The position numbers and the translations under genes are program-made. From the NCBI GenBank assembly GCA_945859605.1, contig OX243811.1, forward strand, positions 66,958,395-67,022,394: a stretch of DNA of 64,000 bases, written 5' to 3'. This document shows positions 9,401 to 16,294 of this stretch, in pieces. The notes under the pieces are model-generated. The model was not told the DNA's origin and searched no databases. It saw only the letters and a program-made list of their open reading frames with translations. The DNA comes from Lumbricus rubellus. Taxonomy: Eukaryota; Annelida; Clitellata; Crassiclitellata; Lumbricidae. Every line of letters starts with the position of its first letter. Within the stretch, counting starts at the first letter, position 1.

Positions 9401-11440
9401 ATTTTCGCGGCGAAAATTGTAAATATTTTTTTTATTTTAGGCCGCCACTGAAAACACCCCCCGAAATAAAATCCTGACTACGGCCTTGCACACCGCACCC
9501 ATTCACACGTCAAAACACATTAAATATAAACAACAACAAAAATAATGTGAACATAACAATGTCATTAACGGGCTAGGGTCAGGGTGATGACTCTGGGAGC
9601 CATGACTCTGTCCTTCACTAGAATTCATCGCTGGACTGATACGACCGAGCGCTCGTGAATAAGCTGGTGCCTTGCGTTTAACGGTGCTCAATTTTCATTT
9701 TAGAATACTGAATGTACGATTGCGTAGATCTATATAGGCCTATGGTCATTTTAATGGCGCTGCAGAAGTTTGAAGATCCGACTATAATATTTATAATTGC
9801 AGATCTTTATTTTCTTAGATCCTTTGCAATGGGCGATCCAGAATTTTACGCAAAAGGCAGATCTATTCTACGTTCACTTTCAACGTCAAGAGGCATCCAG
9901 GTTAATTTCAAGATAGATCTGATCAGTAGCAAAATGTTACATGTTCAGGCTACATTTATGTAGATGTGGGGGCAAAATTTATGTTTGTGTTTAGGGTGAA
10001 GTTTGTTTTGAACTTCTAGACAGATGTGATCGATGACGCAATGTTGTGCAAAATTTATGTGAATTTTGGAGAAAAATTATATAAATTAATTAGTTTTTCC
10101 AAGCATAGCTGCCTGTGTTCTTGTGCTCTGAATATATATCTAGAGTTGCTAGATAACAGGCGGGAGAGAGGAAAAAGCATAGGTAGGCCTATGCAGAACG
10201 TGTGAGATAGGCCTAGATGTCTATTGCTTGTCGTGTTCCACCTATGACACAATAATTGATTTATCTATTTCTACGGCTTCATTGGAAGTAATGCAGAACG
10301 GGCGATATATAAATTCAGATTGATTGATTTGATTGGTTGACCATAGATTGTTGCCTTGAATGTATAGACGTTTCATCTGGTAAACTAACCCTACCAGCGC
10401 TAATGAATTTATAAGCTCTTGAATTTCGAGTTGTGCCTTGGAGATTTGCTGATTATGATTAGGATACGATTAAAATATTGCCTTTCTAGCGGAGAATCTT
10501 CAAGAGTTGTTTTTAAAGTGAAGCTATATTATATTTTGCGTAATTACATAGAGTCCATATTTGAATGTATGGTTACATGGTTACAAAAAGAAAGGGAGAA
10601 GGTTAGAAGTACTTCAAGTGAGAGACAGAAAGCAGAATCAAAATTTGATTCTGCTTTCTGTCTCATTTAATGAATGAGGAGGTTTAGGGTTTATAGCAAA
10701 CGTTGAATGAGTTTATTGTGTTGTTGTTGTTGTTGTTGTTGTTGAACTTGTTGTTGTGTATAGTCTGCGTGCCACAAATCTTTACAACGAACGTCTGTTG
10801 AGACTATCAAGTACATTTCTCATTTCGGAGCATTCCAACGAAAGGACTTCGTTTGTGAGGTTAGTATGGAACCGGATATATCACTGTCGCCATTATCAGA
10901 CATTGGTATTGTTGTTGTTAGGCCTATATTATTAATATTGATATTATTTTTGTTGTTGTTGTTGTCATCATCACCATCATCGTCTTAATCATCGTCATCA
11001 TCATCGTCGTCGTCGTCGTTGTGGCATTTCAAGTCTCATCATCATTATATTATTTGTTTCTTTTAAATATCTGGATTTTATCTATGCATAATATGTACGT
11101 AAGCTTACATGTATACATGCCTGTAGGCTATGTGTAGGCCTAATTGCATGTATAATTATATGTATGAACGAATGCTGTGCGGTTGTTAGGATTATAAGTT
11201 TTCTGTTAATACAGGAGGAGTCTATTCGGCCCCAGTGACTCCGACAGTGACTCATCTAACTCTGTCTTCACCAACATCTATGACGCTTTTGAAAGCTACG
11301 CAAAAGCATCGAACAACGATGATGATGAGACTCATGAGAGAAGACAAGCGAGGACGACCGTTGAACAAGAAATCTCTCTGGCAACTCTCGCTATTCAAGC
11401 GGCAACCAGAGTGCTTACAACCGGAGACAATTTCCCATGA
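324..11440 (+). CDS. Glutamate carboxypeptidase II-like (M28B) gene, 3' part, spliced
   Basis: Ten exons are recognised by homology, matching GT/AG sites and consistent phases: 324-409, 1060-1179, 1633-1715, 2447-2510, 4450-4603, 5194-5281, 5848-6100, 6964-6994 (weakest), 10764-10859 and 11215-11440. They cover the catalytic M28 domain and C-terminal dimerisation helices of the GCPII/NAALADase family, which are type II membrane zinc exopeptidases that release C-terminal glutamate from N-acetyl-aspartyl-glutamate or folyl-polyglutamate. The N-terminal exons (cytoplasmic tail, membrane segment, protease-associated domain) would lie left of the window. All five family zinc ligands are visible: His in GCHYDAW, Asp in VDPNSG, Glu in DAGEMG, Asp in NVDEAV, His in PAHHTV. 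The preceding residue of the DAEEFG motif, the catalytic base, is Gly here. About 20 residues of the mammalian C-terminal region have no counterpart, so one small exon may be missed. Confidence 0.85.
457..520 (+). repeat. Dispersed 'TTTATGAAGC...CAGAGGCGCTCC' repeat, copy 1
   Basis: ATTTATGAAGCAC at about 457 followed by TTCAGAGGCGCTCCCAGTAG at about 488-507 resembles sequences at 2596-2660, 6175-6225 and 12775-12835. The shared core is (T)TTATnnnGC-CCTCTTCAAGGAAACTACTCAGAGGCGCTCC. It looks like a short interspersed repeat family of the host. Boundaries are uncertain. Confidence 0.45.
687..920. repeat. Minisatellite, nine copies of a 26-bp unit
   Basis: Nine consecutive 26-bp units with core AGATTTCAGTCTTAAGTTGC plus CTTTGA are in perfect register. 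Copies differ by a few substitutions (TTCAG/TTTAG, CTTAAG/CATAAG). The array lies in the intron between exons a and b. Confidence 0.95.
1060..1179 (+). CDS. GCPII-like exon b (zinc ligands His and Asp)
   Basis: It encodes [20 protein letters not shown] followed by [20 protein letters not shown]. It aligns to the family segment '[33 protein letters not shown]' and carries the first zinc ligand (His) and the bridging Asp. The acceptor is at 1058-1059 and the donor at 1180-1181 (AAAG|GTACAT). Phases match both neighbours. Confidence 0.92.
1633..1715 (+). CDS. GCPII-like exon c (general-base region, Glu to Gly)
   Basis: It encodes [20 protein letters not shown] then IGSYEWVE, aligned to '[28 protein letters not shown]'. 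The zinc-binding Glu is present, but the preceding Glu, the general base in active M28 enzymes, is Gly (codon 1677-1679, GGT). The acceptor is at 1631-1632 and the donor at 1716-1717 (GAG|GTAAGG). Confidence 0.92.
2097..2156. repeat. Five copies of the 12-bp unit AGAGGTCATGGG
   Basis: Five exact-length 12-bp units follow one another, the second with one change (AGAGATCATGGG). The array is intronic. The in-frame [12 protein letters not shown] translation is a by-product of the repeat, not a gene. Confidence 0.92.
2447..2510 (+). CDS. GCPII-like exon d (zinc ligand Asp)
   Basis: It encodes [20 protein letters not shown] then SG, aligned to '[22 protein letters not shown]', with the Asp zinc ligand kept. 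The acceptor is at 2445-2446 and the donor at 2511-2512 (TCGG|GTAAGA). Confidence 0.9.
2596..2660 (+). repeat. Dispersed repeat, copy 2
   Basis: TTTATAGGGCCTCTTCAAGA followed by GACTTACTCAGAGGCACTCG shares the core of the copies at 457, 6175 and 12775. The flanks do not align well. Confidence 0.4.
2661..3263. other. Intron sequence without recognisable features
   Basis: The open frame on the minus strand at 2732-3031 shows no family signature. Near 3115-3130 the text GCTATATAAATTCTTGAAAC resembles tails of tRNA-derived or other short interspersed repeats. Nothing else is identifiable. Confidence 0.4.
3272..4363. mobile_element. hAT-type non-autonomous DNA transposon, 1,092 bp, intact ends
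   Basis: Perfect 15-bp terminal inverted repeats CAGGGGTTCTCAACC (3272-3286) and GGTTGAGAACCCCTG (4349-4363) are flanked by a perfect 8-bp TSD ATTTAATG (3264-3271 and 4364-4371). CAGGGGTTCTCAACC is typical of hAT (Charlie-like) ends. The termini carry repeated GCGACACACC motifs in both orientations. No transposase frame is found inside (3905-4177 is an open frame without known motifs), so the element is probably mobilised in trans. Confidence 0.93.
4450..4603 (+). CDS. GCPII-like exon e
   Basis: It encodes [20 protein letters not shown] followed by a stretch with SLYEFW, aligned to '[24 protein letters not shown]...SLYESW'. The acceptor is at 4448-4449 and the donor GT at 4604-4605. The phase fits the next exon. 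The exon lies just downstream of the hAT element in the same intron. Confidence 0.9.
5194..5281 (+). CDS. GCPII-like exon f
   Basis: It encodes [20 protein letters not shown] then IVWPRFSNR, equivalent to '[29 protein letters not shown]'. Family substrate-binding positions differ: Asn of GSGND is Ser, and the first Arg of GRAR is Trp. The donor is AGA|GTAAGT at 5282-5283. An alternative AG at 5198-5199 would break the phase. Confidence 0.88.
5848..6100 (+). CDS. GCPII-like exon g (zinc ligand His, dimerisation domain)
   Basis: It encodes [20 protein letters not shown] onwards through [19 protein letters not shown] to DFARQLG. It aligns to '[45 protein letters not shown]', and the last zinc-ligand His is kept. 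The acceptor is at 5846-5847 (TCTGCAG) and the donor at 6101-6102 (CTGG|GTGAGT). Confidence 0.92.
6175..6225 (+). repeat. Dispersed repeat, copy 3
   Basis: AATTTATGAAGCTCCCAAGG then AAACTATTCAGAGGCGCTCC has the same core as the copies at 457, 2596 and 12775. It sits 75 bp after exon g. Confidence 0.5.
6964..6994 (+). CDS. GCPII-like mini-exon h (tentative)
   Basis: This 31-nt candidate encodes [10 protein letters not shown], resembling the family segment 'VSFDSLFSAVKNF'. It follows a TTTTTCAG acceptor (6962-6963) and ends at AGAG|GTGGGC. Its length (31 = 1 mod 3) is exactly what the phases of the exons at 5848-6100 and 10764-10859 require. It is short, so chance cannot be excluded. Confidence 0.5.
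7072..7688 (+). mobile_element. Mariner-like element, internally deleted, with TA duplication
   Basis: The inverted ends CACTGTGTCCCATAAAAAAA (7072 on) and TTTTTTTATGGGGCACAGTG (ending 7688) are flanked by TA (7070-7071 and 7689-7690), the mariner/Tc1 target duplication. The 617-bp element is about half the size of an autonomous mariner. It keeps only the 3' end of the transposase gene (7293-7601), so it is a deletion derivative. Confidence 0.9.
7293..7601 (+). pseudogene. Mariner transposase, C-terminal remnant
   Basis: The frame contains [20 protein letters not shown], the hallmark around the last catalytic acidic position of mariner-like DDE transposases. It continues with [20 protein letters not shown] and ends [16 protein letters not shown], the usual C-terminus of this group. 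The DNA-binding domain and first catalytic Asp are absent: the first ~25 residues ([10 protein letters not shown]...) do not look like a transposase N-terminus and come from sequence joined across the internal deletion. It is non-functional as an enzyme. Confidence 0.88.
7691..9054. other. Intron sequence without recognisable gene
   Basis: A short GACA/GGCAGACAGACA run lies at 7705-7745. The minus-strand open frame 8488-8742 (84 codons) has no recognised family signature and no supporting splice context. Nothing else is identified. Confidence 0.4.
9063..9488. mobile_element. hAT-type MITE, 426 bp, perfect 8-bp TSD
   Basis: The terminal inverted repeats CAAGGCCGTA (9063-9072) and TACGGCCTTG (9479-9488) are flanked by CACACCGC at 9055-9062 and 9489-9496, a perfect 8-bp TSD as made by hAT transposases. 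Subterminal GGGGGGTGTTTT / AAAACACCCCCC are also inverted. The core contains three to four degenerate copies of a ~70-bp unit with GTCGGCGAAAAT, ATTTCACAGATTTCGACCAA and ATGACTAAAAAAAA. Confidence 0.9.
10622..10664. repeat. Perfect 43-bp fold-back palindrome (21-bp arms, 1-nt spacer)
   Basis: The left arm GAGACAGAAAGCAGAATCAA(A) is followed by a single A and the exact reverse complement (T)TTGATTCTGCTTTCTGTCTC. In RNA it would form an uninterrupted 21-bp hairpin with essentially no loop. It is in the intron before exon i, about 100 bp upstream of the splice acceptor. Confidence 0.9.
10719..11035. repeat. Trinucleotide-rich stretches (TTG)n and (ATC/GTC)n
   Basis: GTTGTTGTTG runs occur at 10719-10755 and 10905-10965, and ATCATC/GTCGTC runs at 10965-11020, around exon i. 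These are ordinary microsatellites. Confidence 0.8.
10764..10859 (+). CDS. GCPII-like exon i
   Basis: It encodes [20 protein letters not shown] then [11 protein letters not shown], matching '[28 protein letters not shown]'. The acceptor AG is at 10762-10763 and the donor at 10860-10861 (GTGAG|GTTAGT). Confidence 0.85.
11215..11440 (+). CDS. GCPII-like terminal exon j
   Basis: It encodes [20 protein letters not shown], then [13 protein letters not shown], then [20 protein letters not shown] and the stop TGA at 11438-11440. It aligns to the C-terminus '...FPGIYDALFDIESK...VKRQIYVAAFTVQAAAETLSEVA'. The acceptor is at 11213-11214. No clear polyadenylation signal could be assigned downstream. Confidence 0.88.
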
Positions 11441-11639
11441 ATGAATTGTGTGAAGATGTTTGTATAGTGAACCGTTGTTTGGTGGTTCGACTGTACAGTA
11501 GCCATTATGTGCAATACGGATATAATATCTGGTTATAGCACGATACGTTCACTCTCACCTTAAAAGGTGTGAGAAGCATTCGAATGTACACGAATGTACA
11601 GCGGTGCTTTTATGTTGTGTCATCAATTAATTCCATGAT

Positions 11640-12090
11640 GAGTTAGCATATCGAACAGCGAATACAATATACACTGAAAACAGCAGAAGCAACTTAGACA
11701 TTGCAACAGATGCAACATACGCTTAACAAAAGAAACAAAGTCACATACCAAACAAAAGAAACAACACAATGTCATACTTAGCAGCAGAAACGACACATGT
11801 TTAATAGAAACAACATACCAAACAACTGAAACAGCACATAAAAGAGCACATGCTTAACAACGGATACAGCACACACGCAATTGAATACAGAAGCAGCGCA
11901 CAATAAACAATGGAAATAGCACGTGTATGCTTAACAGCAGATTCAACACACACACACACGCTTGACAACAGAAGCAGAACACACTTAGCAGCAGAAACAA
12001 CGCACACAACAACAGAACCAACACATTTAAGCTTACTTAACAAAAGTGACAAAACATACTTAATAGCAAAGACAGCATTAACGTAGGCTA
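11640..12090. repeat. Degenerate CAACAGAAACAACACAC-type minisatellite
   Basis: About 450 bp rich in (T)TAACAACAGAAACARCACAC motifs with poorly conserved spacing, including a short CACACACA run at 11947-11960. The minus-strand open frame 11801-12052 (SLLLSKLKCVGSVVVCVVSA...) is a by-product of the repeat. Confidence 0.7.
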
Positions 12091-12099
12091 CCCATTAAA

Positions 12100-13296
12100 C
12101 AGACCAACTGCGAGATTATTATCACTGATTTATTTTATATCCGTGACTAATATTCCTCCGGCGCAGTGTTTGAGAAAACTGTTTTTCATCGACTTGTCCA
12201 ATACACGTTCGTGATGCGGAATGCTTAATTAATTAATGCTTCATGCGAAATAAGTAAATCCAGTAGTGAGTAGGAATCGTAGGATGCATTATATTCAATG
12301 CTCAGGCATAGGCTTTTCAGCTAAGAGACTTACTTGCTGCAATTATGCTTAAGCCAAACACCGTGCGACCTCTTGATTATTGTGCTTTCAAAGCCTACTA
12401 CAGCTGCTTCCTGGCGCGTTTTTTTGTTATATTCTGTCACTGACTACAGTCTTGTTGCATTGACGTGCCATTAAAACGCTGTAAATGCAAATTTTCACTT
12501 ATATTTTTTTTATTGTGATTCAAATCTATCGATATCCTCAGCGACACACGAAAGCTGTGTCAGAGAGATCAGGCTAAACATAGGTCTAGTAGGCCTATAG
12601 TATTGCATTGTATGCATACATTTATTAAGCGCCTATCAACGTGCACACCAATAAGAGGCGATACCAGTACGATATACCCCGATAAACGATAAAATTTTAC
12701 AAGCTCAAAGGCAATTCATATTAATTTACGTACAATAGCCACATTTAACCAAAATAATCATTCATTCGTTCAAATATTTTTATGGCACCTCTTCAAGGAA
12801 ACTACTCGGAGGTGCTCCAGACTCCAACACCGCCTACAAGACCAGTTTTCAAGTGGAATGTGTCAACCTATATAGGGAACAAACGCAGCTCCATGCAGAG
12901 GGAGCTGTGTATGGGCGCCGGCGAATAGGGACAACACTCAAGAGGGGAAGTCACTTCCCTGGAAATTGGCATTTCTCCTTTCACTACCACTTTCTGGTGT
13001 TTTAAAAATTTCTTCGCACTAAAGCACATACATGTATGTTATAAATTATGTGGGAAGGGAAACTGATAAATTTACATTTAAAAACCTTTATTTGAAAAAT
13101 ATCCGTGTAATAACTTCCTGCCTTGCATTCTTCAAGGCTTTGCTTAAAAAACTTAAATATAACCATTTTTATTTGGCCCCCTGCCCCAAATTTTTTCGGG
13201 CGCCCATGGAGTCCATCCTGCGATTTCATGTCCGAGACCTTCATCTTGTTTAGATGGTCATGCTTGCATTGCTTCTGTCGACTACTTGAAGCTAAT
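12100..13296. other. Host DNA between the peptidase gene and the Polinton
   Basis: No gene is recognised. A fourth copy of the dispersed CAGAGGCGCTCC-type repeat lies at 12775-12835 (TTATGGCACCTCTTCAAGGA, then AACTACTCGGAGGTGCTCC). Overlapping open frames at 13002-13253 on both strands have no family signature. Confidence 0.45.
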
Positions 13297-13302
13297 ATAG
13301 CC
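13297..13302. other. Left 6-bp target-site duplication (atagcc) of the Polinton
   Basis: ATAGCC immediately precedes the left TIR and is repeated at 29495-29500 after the right TIR. Six base pairs is the characteristic Polinton/Maverick TSD length. Confidence 0.95.
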
Positions 13303-13503
13303 AGTAGATGTCTTTTTAATTTTCTGGGGGTCTTTTATTATTTCCTGAGGGGGGTGCTCGGTAGTACAGTGGATAGCGCGCTGGAGTGGAAATTAGATGT
13401 CTTTTTAATTTTCTGGGATTTTTTTCATTGAAGAAAATATAAGCTAAAATATCAGTTAAAAATGGTGCTAACGGATTTTCTGGGGTGTTTTTAATTGAAG
13501 AAA
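13303..13503 (+). repeat. Left terminal inverted repeat of the Polinton (201 bp)
   Basis: It is identical to the reverse complement of 29294-29494 except for one base in its middle (AATATAAGC vs AATATCAGC). It holds a 24-bp direct repeat TAGATGTCTTTTTAATTTTC(TGGG) at 13305-13328 and 13394-13417, and between them a tRNA-A-box-like stretch (GTAGTACAGTGGATAGCGCG, 13361-13380). Confidence 0.95.
13352..13386 (+). other. tRNA 5'-half-like sequence (A box) inside the TIR
   Basis: GGTGCTCGGTAGTACAGTGG then ATAGCGCGCTGG resembles the acceptor/D-arm half and internal A box of eukaryotic tRNAs (TRGYNNARTGG-type core). No matching B box or 3' half is present, so this is not a tRNA gene. It may be a tRNA-derived relic or an RNA polymerase III A-box mimic, and it occurs in both TIRs. 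Confidence 0.4.
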
Positions 13504-14238
13504 CAATCAGCCTAATTAGCGCTAGAAACCAGATAAAAGTCGAGGTCTTTTCTAACCAGTAAAAAGTCTTTTGTATAAGCTATTCTATAGGGTCTATTAC
13601 ATGCGAGCAGAATACGGTATTGATCCACAGCATACTGAGCGAGCAGGCCTTGTATGCATGAGCGCTCATGCAGCAACAAAGCAACAAAGCAGCAGATGTC
13701 TCGATCACGACACAACAACCTGGCTGGGAGCGGCCTCGATCACGACAGCACGGCTAGGCTAGGACTATGAGTCGGCCAAGCATGCAGGTCGTTGGCTGAC
13801 GTGGCTACCATGAAACACCTGGATACATACACCTTGAAGATACGTATTCGTTGTAAGGGCGTCGTTCTATACAGGTGAGTAGGCTATAGAGCATTGTCTG
13901 TTGTAGGCTAAATTTTTTGATTTTACGAAAATTAGTTGTTGTTTTAAATCGGTTTAAAATGGTTGACTTCGTTAAGGATAGGCCTATGGCTAAGTTTTCA
14001 AACGATACAATCTACCTAGCAATAGATACCGCGTGTGATAATAATTTTGACGAAAAAACATTGATTCGAGGAACATGATAGTTTACATATTATCAAGCTA
14101 GGATACACGCGTATGAGCATGGCAAACAGAAGGTATCGTTGTGTCGTTTTATAGTTCAGACCAAATTCTATAAAATAAAATGTCTTAAGAGGGGTGTAAA
14201 ATTACGTGCGTGAATGTAAACACTACCTCTCTGATATG
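13504..14238. other. Left arm of the Polinton, non-coding
   Basis: No gene is recognised. The stretch contains host-like TAGGCCTA-type words (13979-13986) unlike the coding part of the element, plus short AT-rich tracts. It may be regulatory or acquired filler. Confidence 0.4.
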
Positions 14239-14517
14239 CTAAAACTTAGCGTAGTGCTGTAGCCGTAGTTTCTTCCTGTATAACTCTTTTAACGAAGCAA
14301 AATACACCAATTCAATCGGATATGAAGGGTTGTCTAAATTCATTGGAAAGTCATTATCATGATTTAGAATAAAGTGATTGTATTCTTCATTTGTTCGTAG
14401 CCTATCTGAGGAAGAATCGAGTCCCGAAAAATTTACTATCTCGGGATTCAGCCGTTGGTCTTCCATGAGGTCTTTGTCGCTTCGGCGGTTTCTTGAGGAT
14501 GTTTCTCGGAAGCTCAA
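14239..14517 (-). CDS. Hypothetical 92-residue protein, Polinton left arm
   Basis: An open frame from ATG to stop on the same strand as the integrase. The product is polar and charged, with an Asp/Asn-rich middle (SGLDSSSDRLRTNEEYNHFI) and a basic C-terminus (SLKELYRKKLRLQHYAKF). No family is recognised, and no promoter or neighbouring gene supports it. It could be a small accessory gene of the element or a chance frame in AT-rich DNA. Confidence 0.3.
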   Translation of the reverse strand: MSFRETSSRNRRSDKDLMEDQRLNPEIVNFSGLDSSSDRLRTNEEYNHFILNHDNDFPMNLDNPSYPIELVYFASLKELYRKKLRLQHYAKF

Positions 14518-14781
14518 GACGACAATTTTTACAGTTAATTAATGGAGGTTGAAGAAGAACAAAGAAGGGATTCGATGATTTTGTATAATCCTTAATCTAA
14601 TTGGATACTTGTCTTCACATAGCCTAACGTATTAAAATTAGTAGAAATGGTTGTTGTTTAGATCAGAATCATAAGAACCATGGTAGGTCTAATTGTAAAT
14701 TTGTAGGACTTGTAGCGACGGAGGAGGTGATTATATTATTGTCATCGCCAAGGCGAAAATCGATTGCAATGACGCAGTTCA

Positions 14782-15007
14782 GCAGACGCATTCATATAGC
14801 ACGGCACGCATGCGTATGACTTGACCTAGATAATCTATCATCGATGATAATTTATCTAGGTCACAAGCAGATCACGCAGACGCATTCATATAGCACGGCA
14901 CGCATGCGTATGACTTGACCTAGATAATCTATCATCGATGATAATTTATCTAGGTCACAAGCAGATCACGCAGACGCATTCATTTAGGACGGCACGCATG
15001 CGTATGA
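14782..15007. repeat. Tandem 94-bp repeat (2.4 copies) containing near-palindromes
   Basis: Units start at 14782, 14876 and 14970 (exactly 94 bp apart) with GCAGACGCATTCATATAGCA; the third is partial and slightly diverged. Each full unit contains a 40-bp near-palindrome (14823-14862 and 14917-14956). Its outer arms are GACCTAGATAA/TTATCTAGGTC and its centre is TATCATCGATGATA, with 36 of 40 positions self-complementary. GCATGCGTATG motifs lie between. It is in the non-coding left arm of the element. Confidence 0.92.
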
Positions 15008-15008
15008 C

Positions 15009-15295
15009 AGTAGAACTTATTATTAAAGCTTGCTTCGAGACTTGCGAATGTTTTTAAAGCGTGCTTCATAATCTGTGAATGTTATTTCAGCATAGGTGGA
15101 AACCTGGTCGAACAGTTTGGGAGACGAAGGACGAAGGAGTGGTCGGAGGGAAGAAAATTTTTCACTACCCCCAAAAAGTTGATGACCAAAAAGTCTCCGT
15201 GAAAAAGTTGATGACTTTTTTTTTTTTTTTAACTTTTTTTAAACTTTTTTTTTTTTTTTTTTTTTTTTAAACTTTTTTTTCAGCAAGAAGACCTC
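15009..15295. repeat. Poly-T tracts between left arm and integrase
   Basis: AAAAAGTTGATGACC / AAAAAGTTGATGACTTTT direct repeats (15173-15214) are followed by T-runs separated by AAC/AAAC (15215-15281). On the minus strand this is an A-rich tail directly after the integrase stop. Whether it acts in 3'-end formation is unknown. Confidence 0.6.
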
Positions 15296-16294
15296 TTATA
15301 ATTTTGGTATAATACTTATCAAATCCTTATTGTCAACCCATGAATTGAATGAATCATCATAGCCTAACCATTTAACCAAAGACCGATTACCACTTTTCCT
15401 AATAATCTTCTCTATTTTAAATGTATCTTGCGTTGTCAGTTGTAACTCAGCTTCATAAAATGTCCCTTGTATTTGTTCTCCATGATAGTCAGATATTTTA
15501 TAGGTTATAGGATCCGTGTATTGTATTTGTGTAATAGTAAAAACCTCTTGAGTCCAATTCTGCATGTAGCCTTTCTCGAATGTCTTTTTCTTCTTAGAAA
15601 TCCTTACTCTATCTCCTACTGAAAATTTAGGTTTAACAGTTTCAGGTACAGCGTCGCCGTATAGATTTAACCAAACAGCTTTTTCGTTTGCTTTGATACT
15701 CGCTTTAACAGGAGTCATTTTAATGGAAGAATGTCTTGTGTTGTTGTATAAACTAACCATATTATCTAAAACATCGATATATCTCTGAGTTGAGTTTGCT
15801 GTAAAATATTTGAACATCTTCTCTTTTACTGTTCTATTAAATCTTTCTACGATACAAGATTTCTCTTCATTCTCAGTTGAGTACAACTGCATACCTAATG
15901 ATTTTACCTGTTTATTATAGAATTCTGTTCCCTTATCGACCCAAAGTTTTTCACCCCTTCTTTTGCTCGTATTAAATATTTTAACGAAAGCATCTGCCAC
16001 AGATTCTCCGCGCTTATCTTTTAACGGCTGAATAAATGCATATTTGGAAAATATATCGATGACGCTTAACAAATATTTCACACCAGAATTAAATTTAGCA
16101 TAAGCCTGCATGTCAATCAAGTCTGCCGCCCAAACTTTGTCCACTCCCTGCACATAAACAACTCGCTTCCTGAACTTCCTGACTATAGGTTTATGCAATT
16201 CGTCAGCAAGTTGGTCTGTCCATCTCAGCGCTTTTTTTTCAATCCCATTCCAAAATGGGTCTTCGTCGATAATATTGGTTTTACTATAGATCTT
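15296..16294 (-). CDS. Polinton DDE integrase with C-terminal chromodomain
   Basis: A retroviral-type integrase that would join element ends to host DNA and produce the 6-bp TSD. The rve core holds the triad: Asp in VWAADLIDM, Asp in KLWVDKGTEF, Glu in SCIVERFNR. The C-terminus FKIEKIIRKSGNRSLVKWLG then YDDSFNSWVDNKDL is a chromodomain. The open frame starts at 16294 after a stop, and homology-like sequence (DPFWNGIEKKALRWTDQLAD) begins at once, overlapping the 3' end of the PLA2 gene by about 70 nt. There is no ATG before the catalytic domain; the first plausible non-ATG start is TTG at 16198. Translation may need splicing from upstream, or the 5' part is damaged. The N-terminal zinc-binding region is not visible. 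Confidence 0.92.
   Translation of the reverse strand, partial: KIYSKTNIIDEDPFWNGIEKKALRWTDQLADELHKPIVRKFRKRVVYVQGVDKVWAADLIDMQAYAKFNSGVKYLLSVIDIFSKYAFIQPLKDKRGESVADAFVKIFNTSKRRGEKLWVDKGTEFYNKQVKSLGMQLYSTENEEKSCIVERFNRTVKEKMFKYFTANSTQRYIDVLDNMVSLYNNTRHSSIKMTPVKASIKANEKAVWLNLYGDAVPETVKPKFSVGDRVRISKKKKTFEKGYMQNWTQEVFTITQIQYTDPITYKISDYHGEQIQGTFYEAELQLTTQDTFKIEKIIRKSGNRSLVKWLGYDDSFNSWVDNKDLISIIPKL

Noticed and set aside
9712..9963. Missing GCPII exon at 9776-9900
   Set aside because: A CTGCAG acceptor and an open frame exist, but the residues ([20 protein letters not shown]) do not match the family segment.
13352..13386. A tRNA gene in the Polinton TIR
   Set aside because: Only the A-box half is present. 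There is no anticodon stem continuation, B box or 3' acceptor strand.
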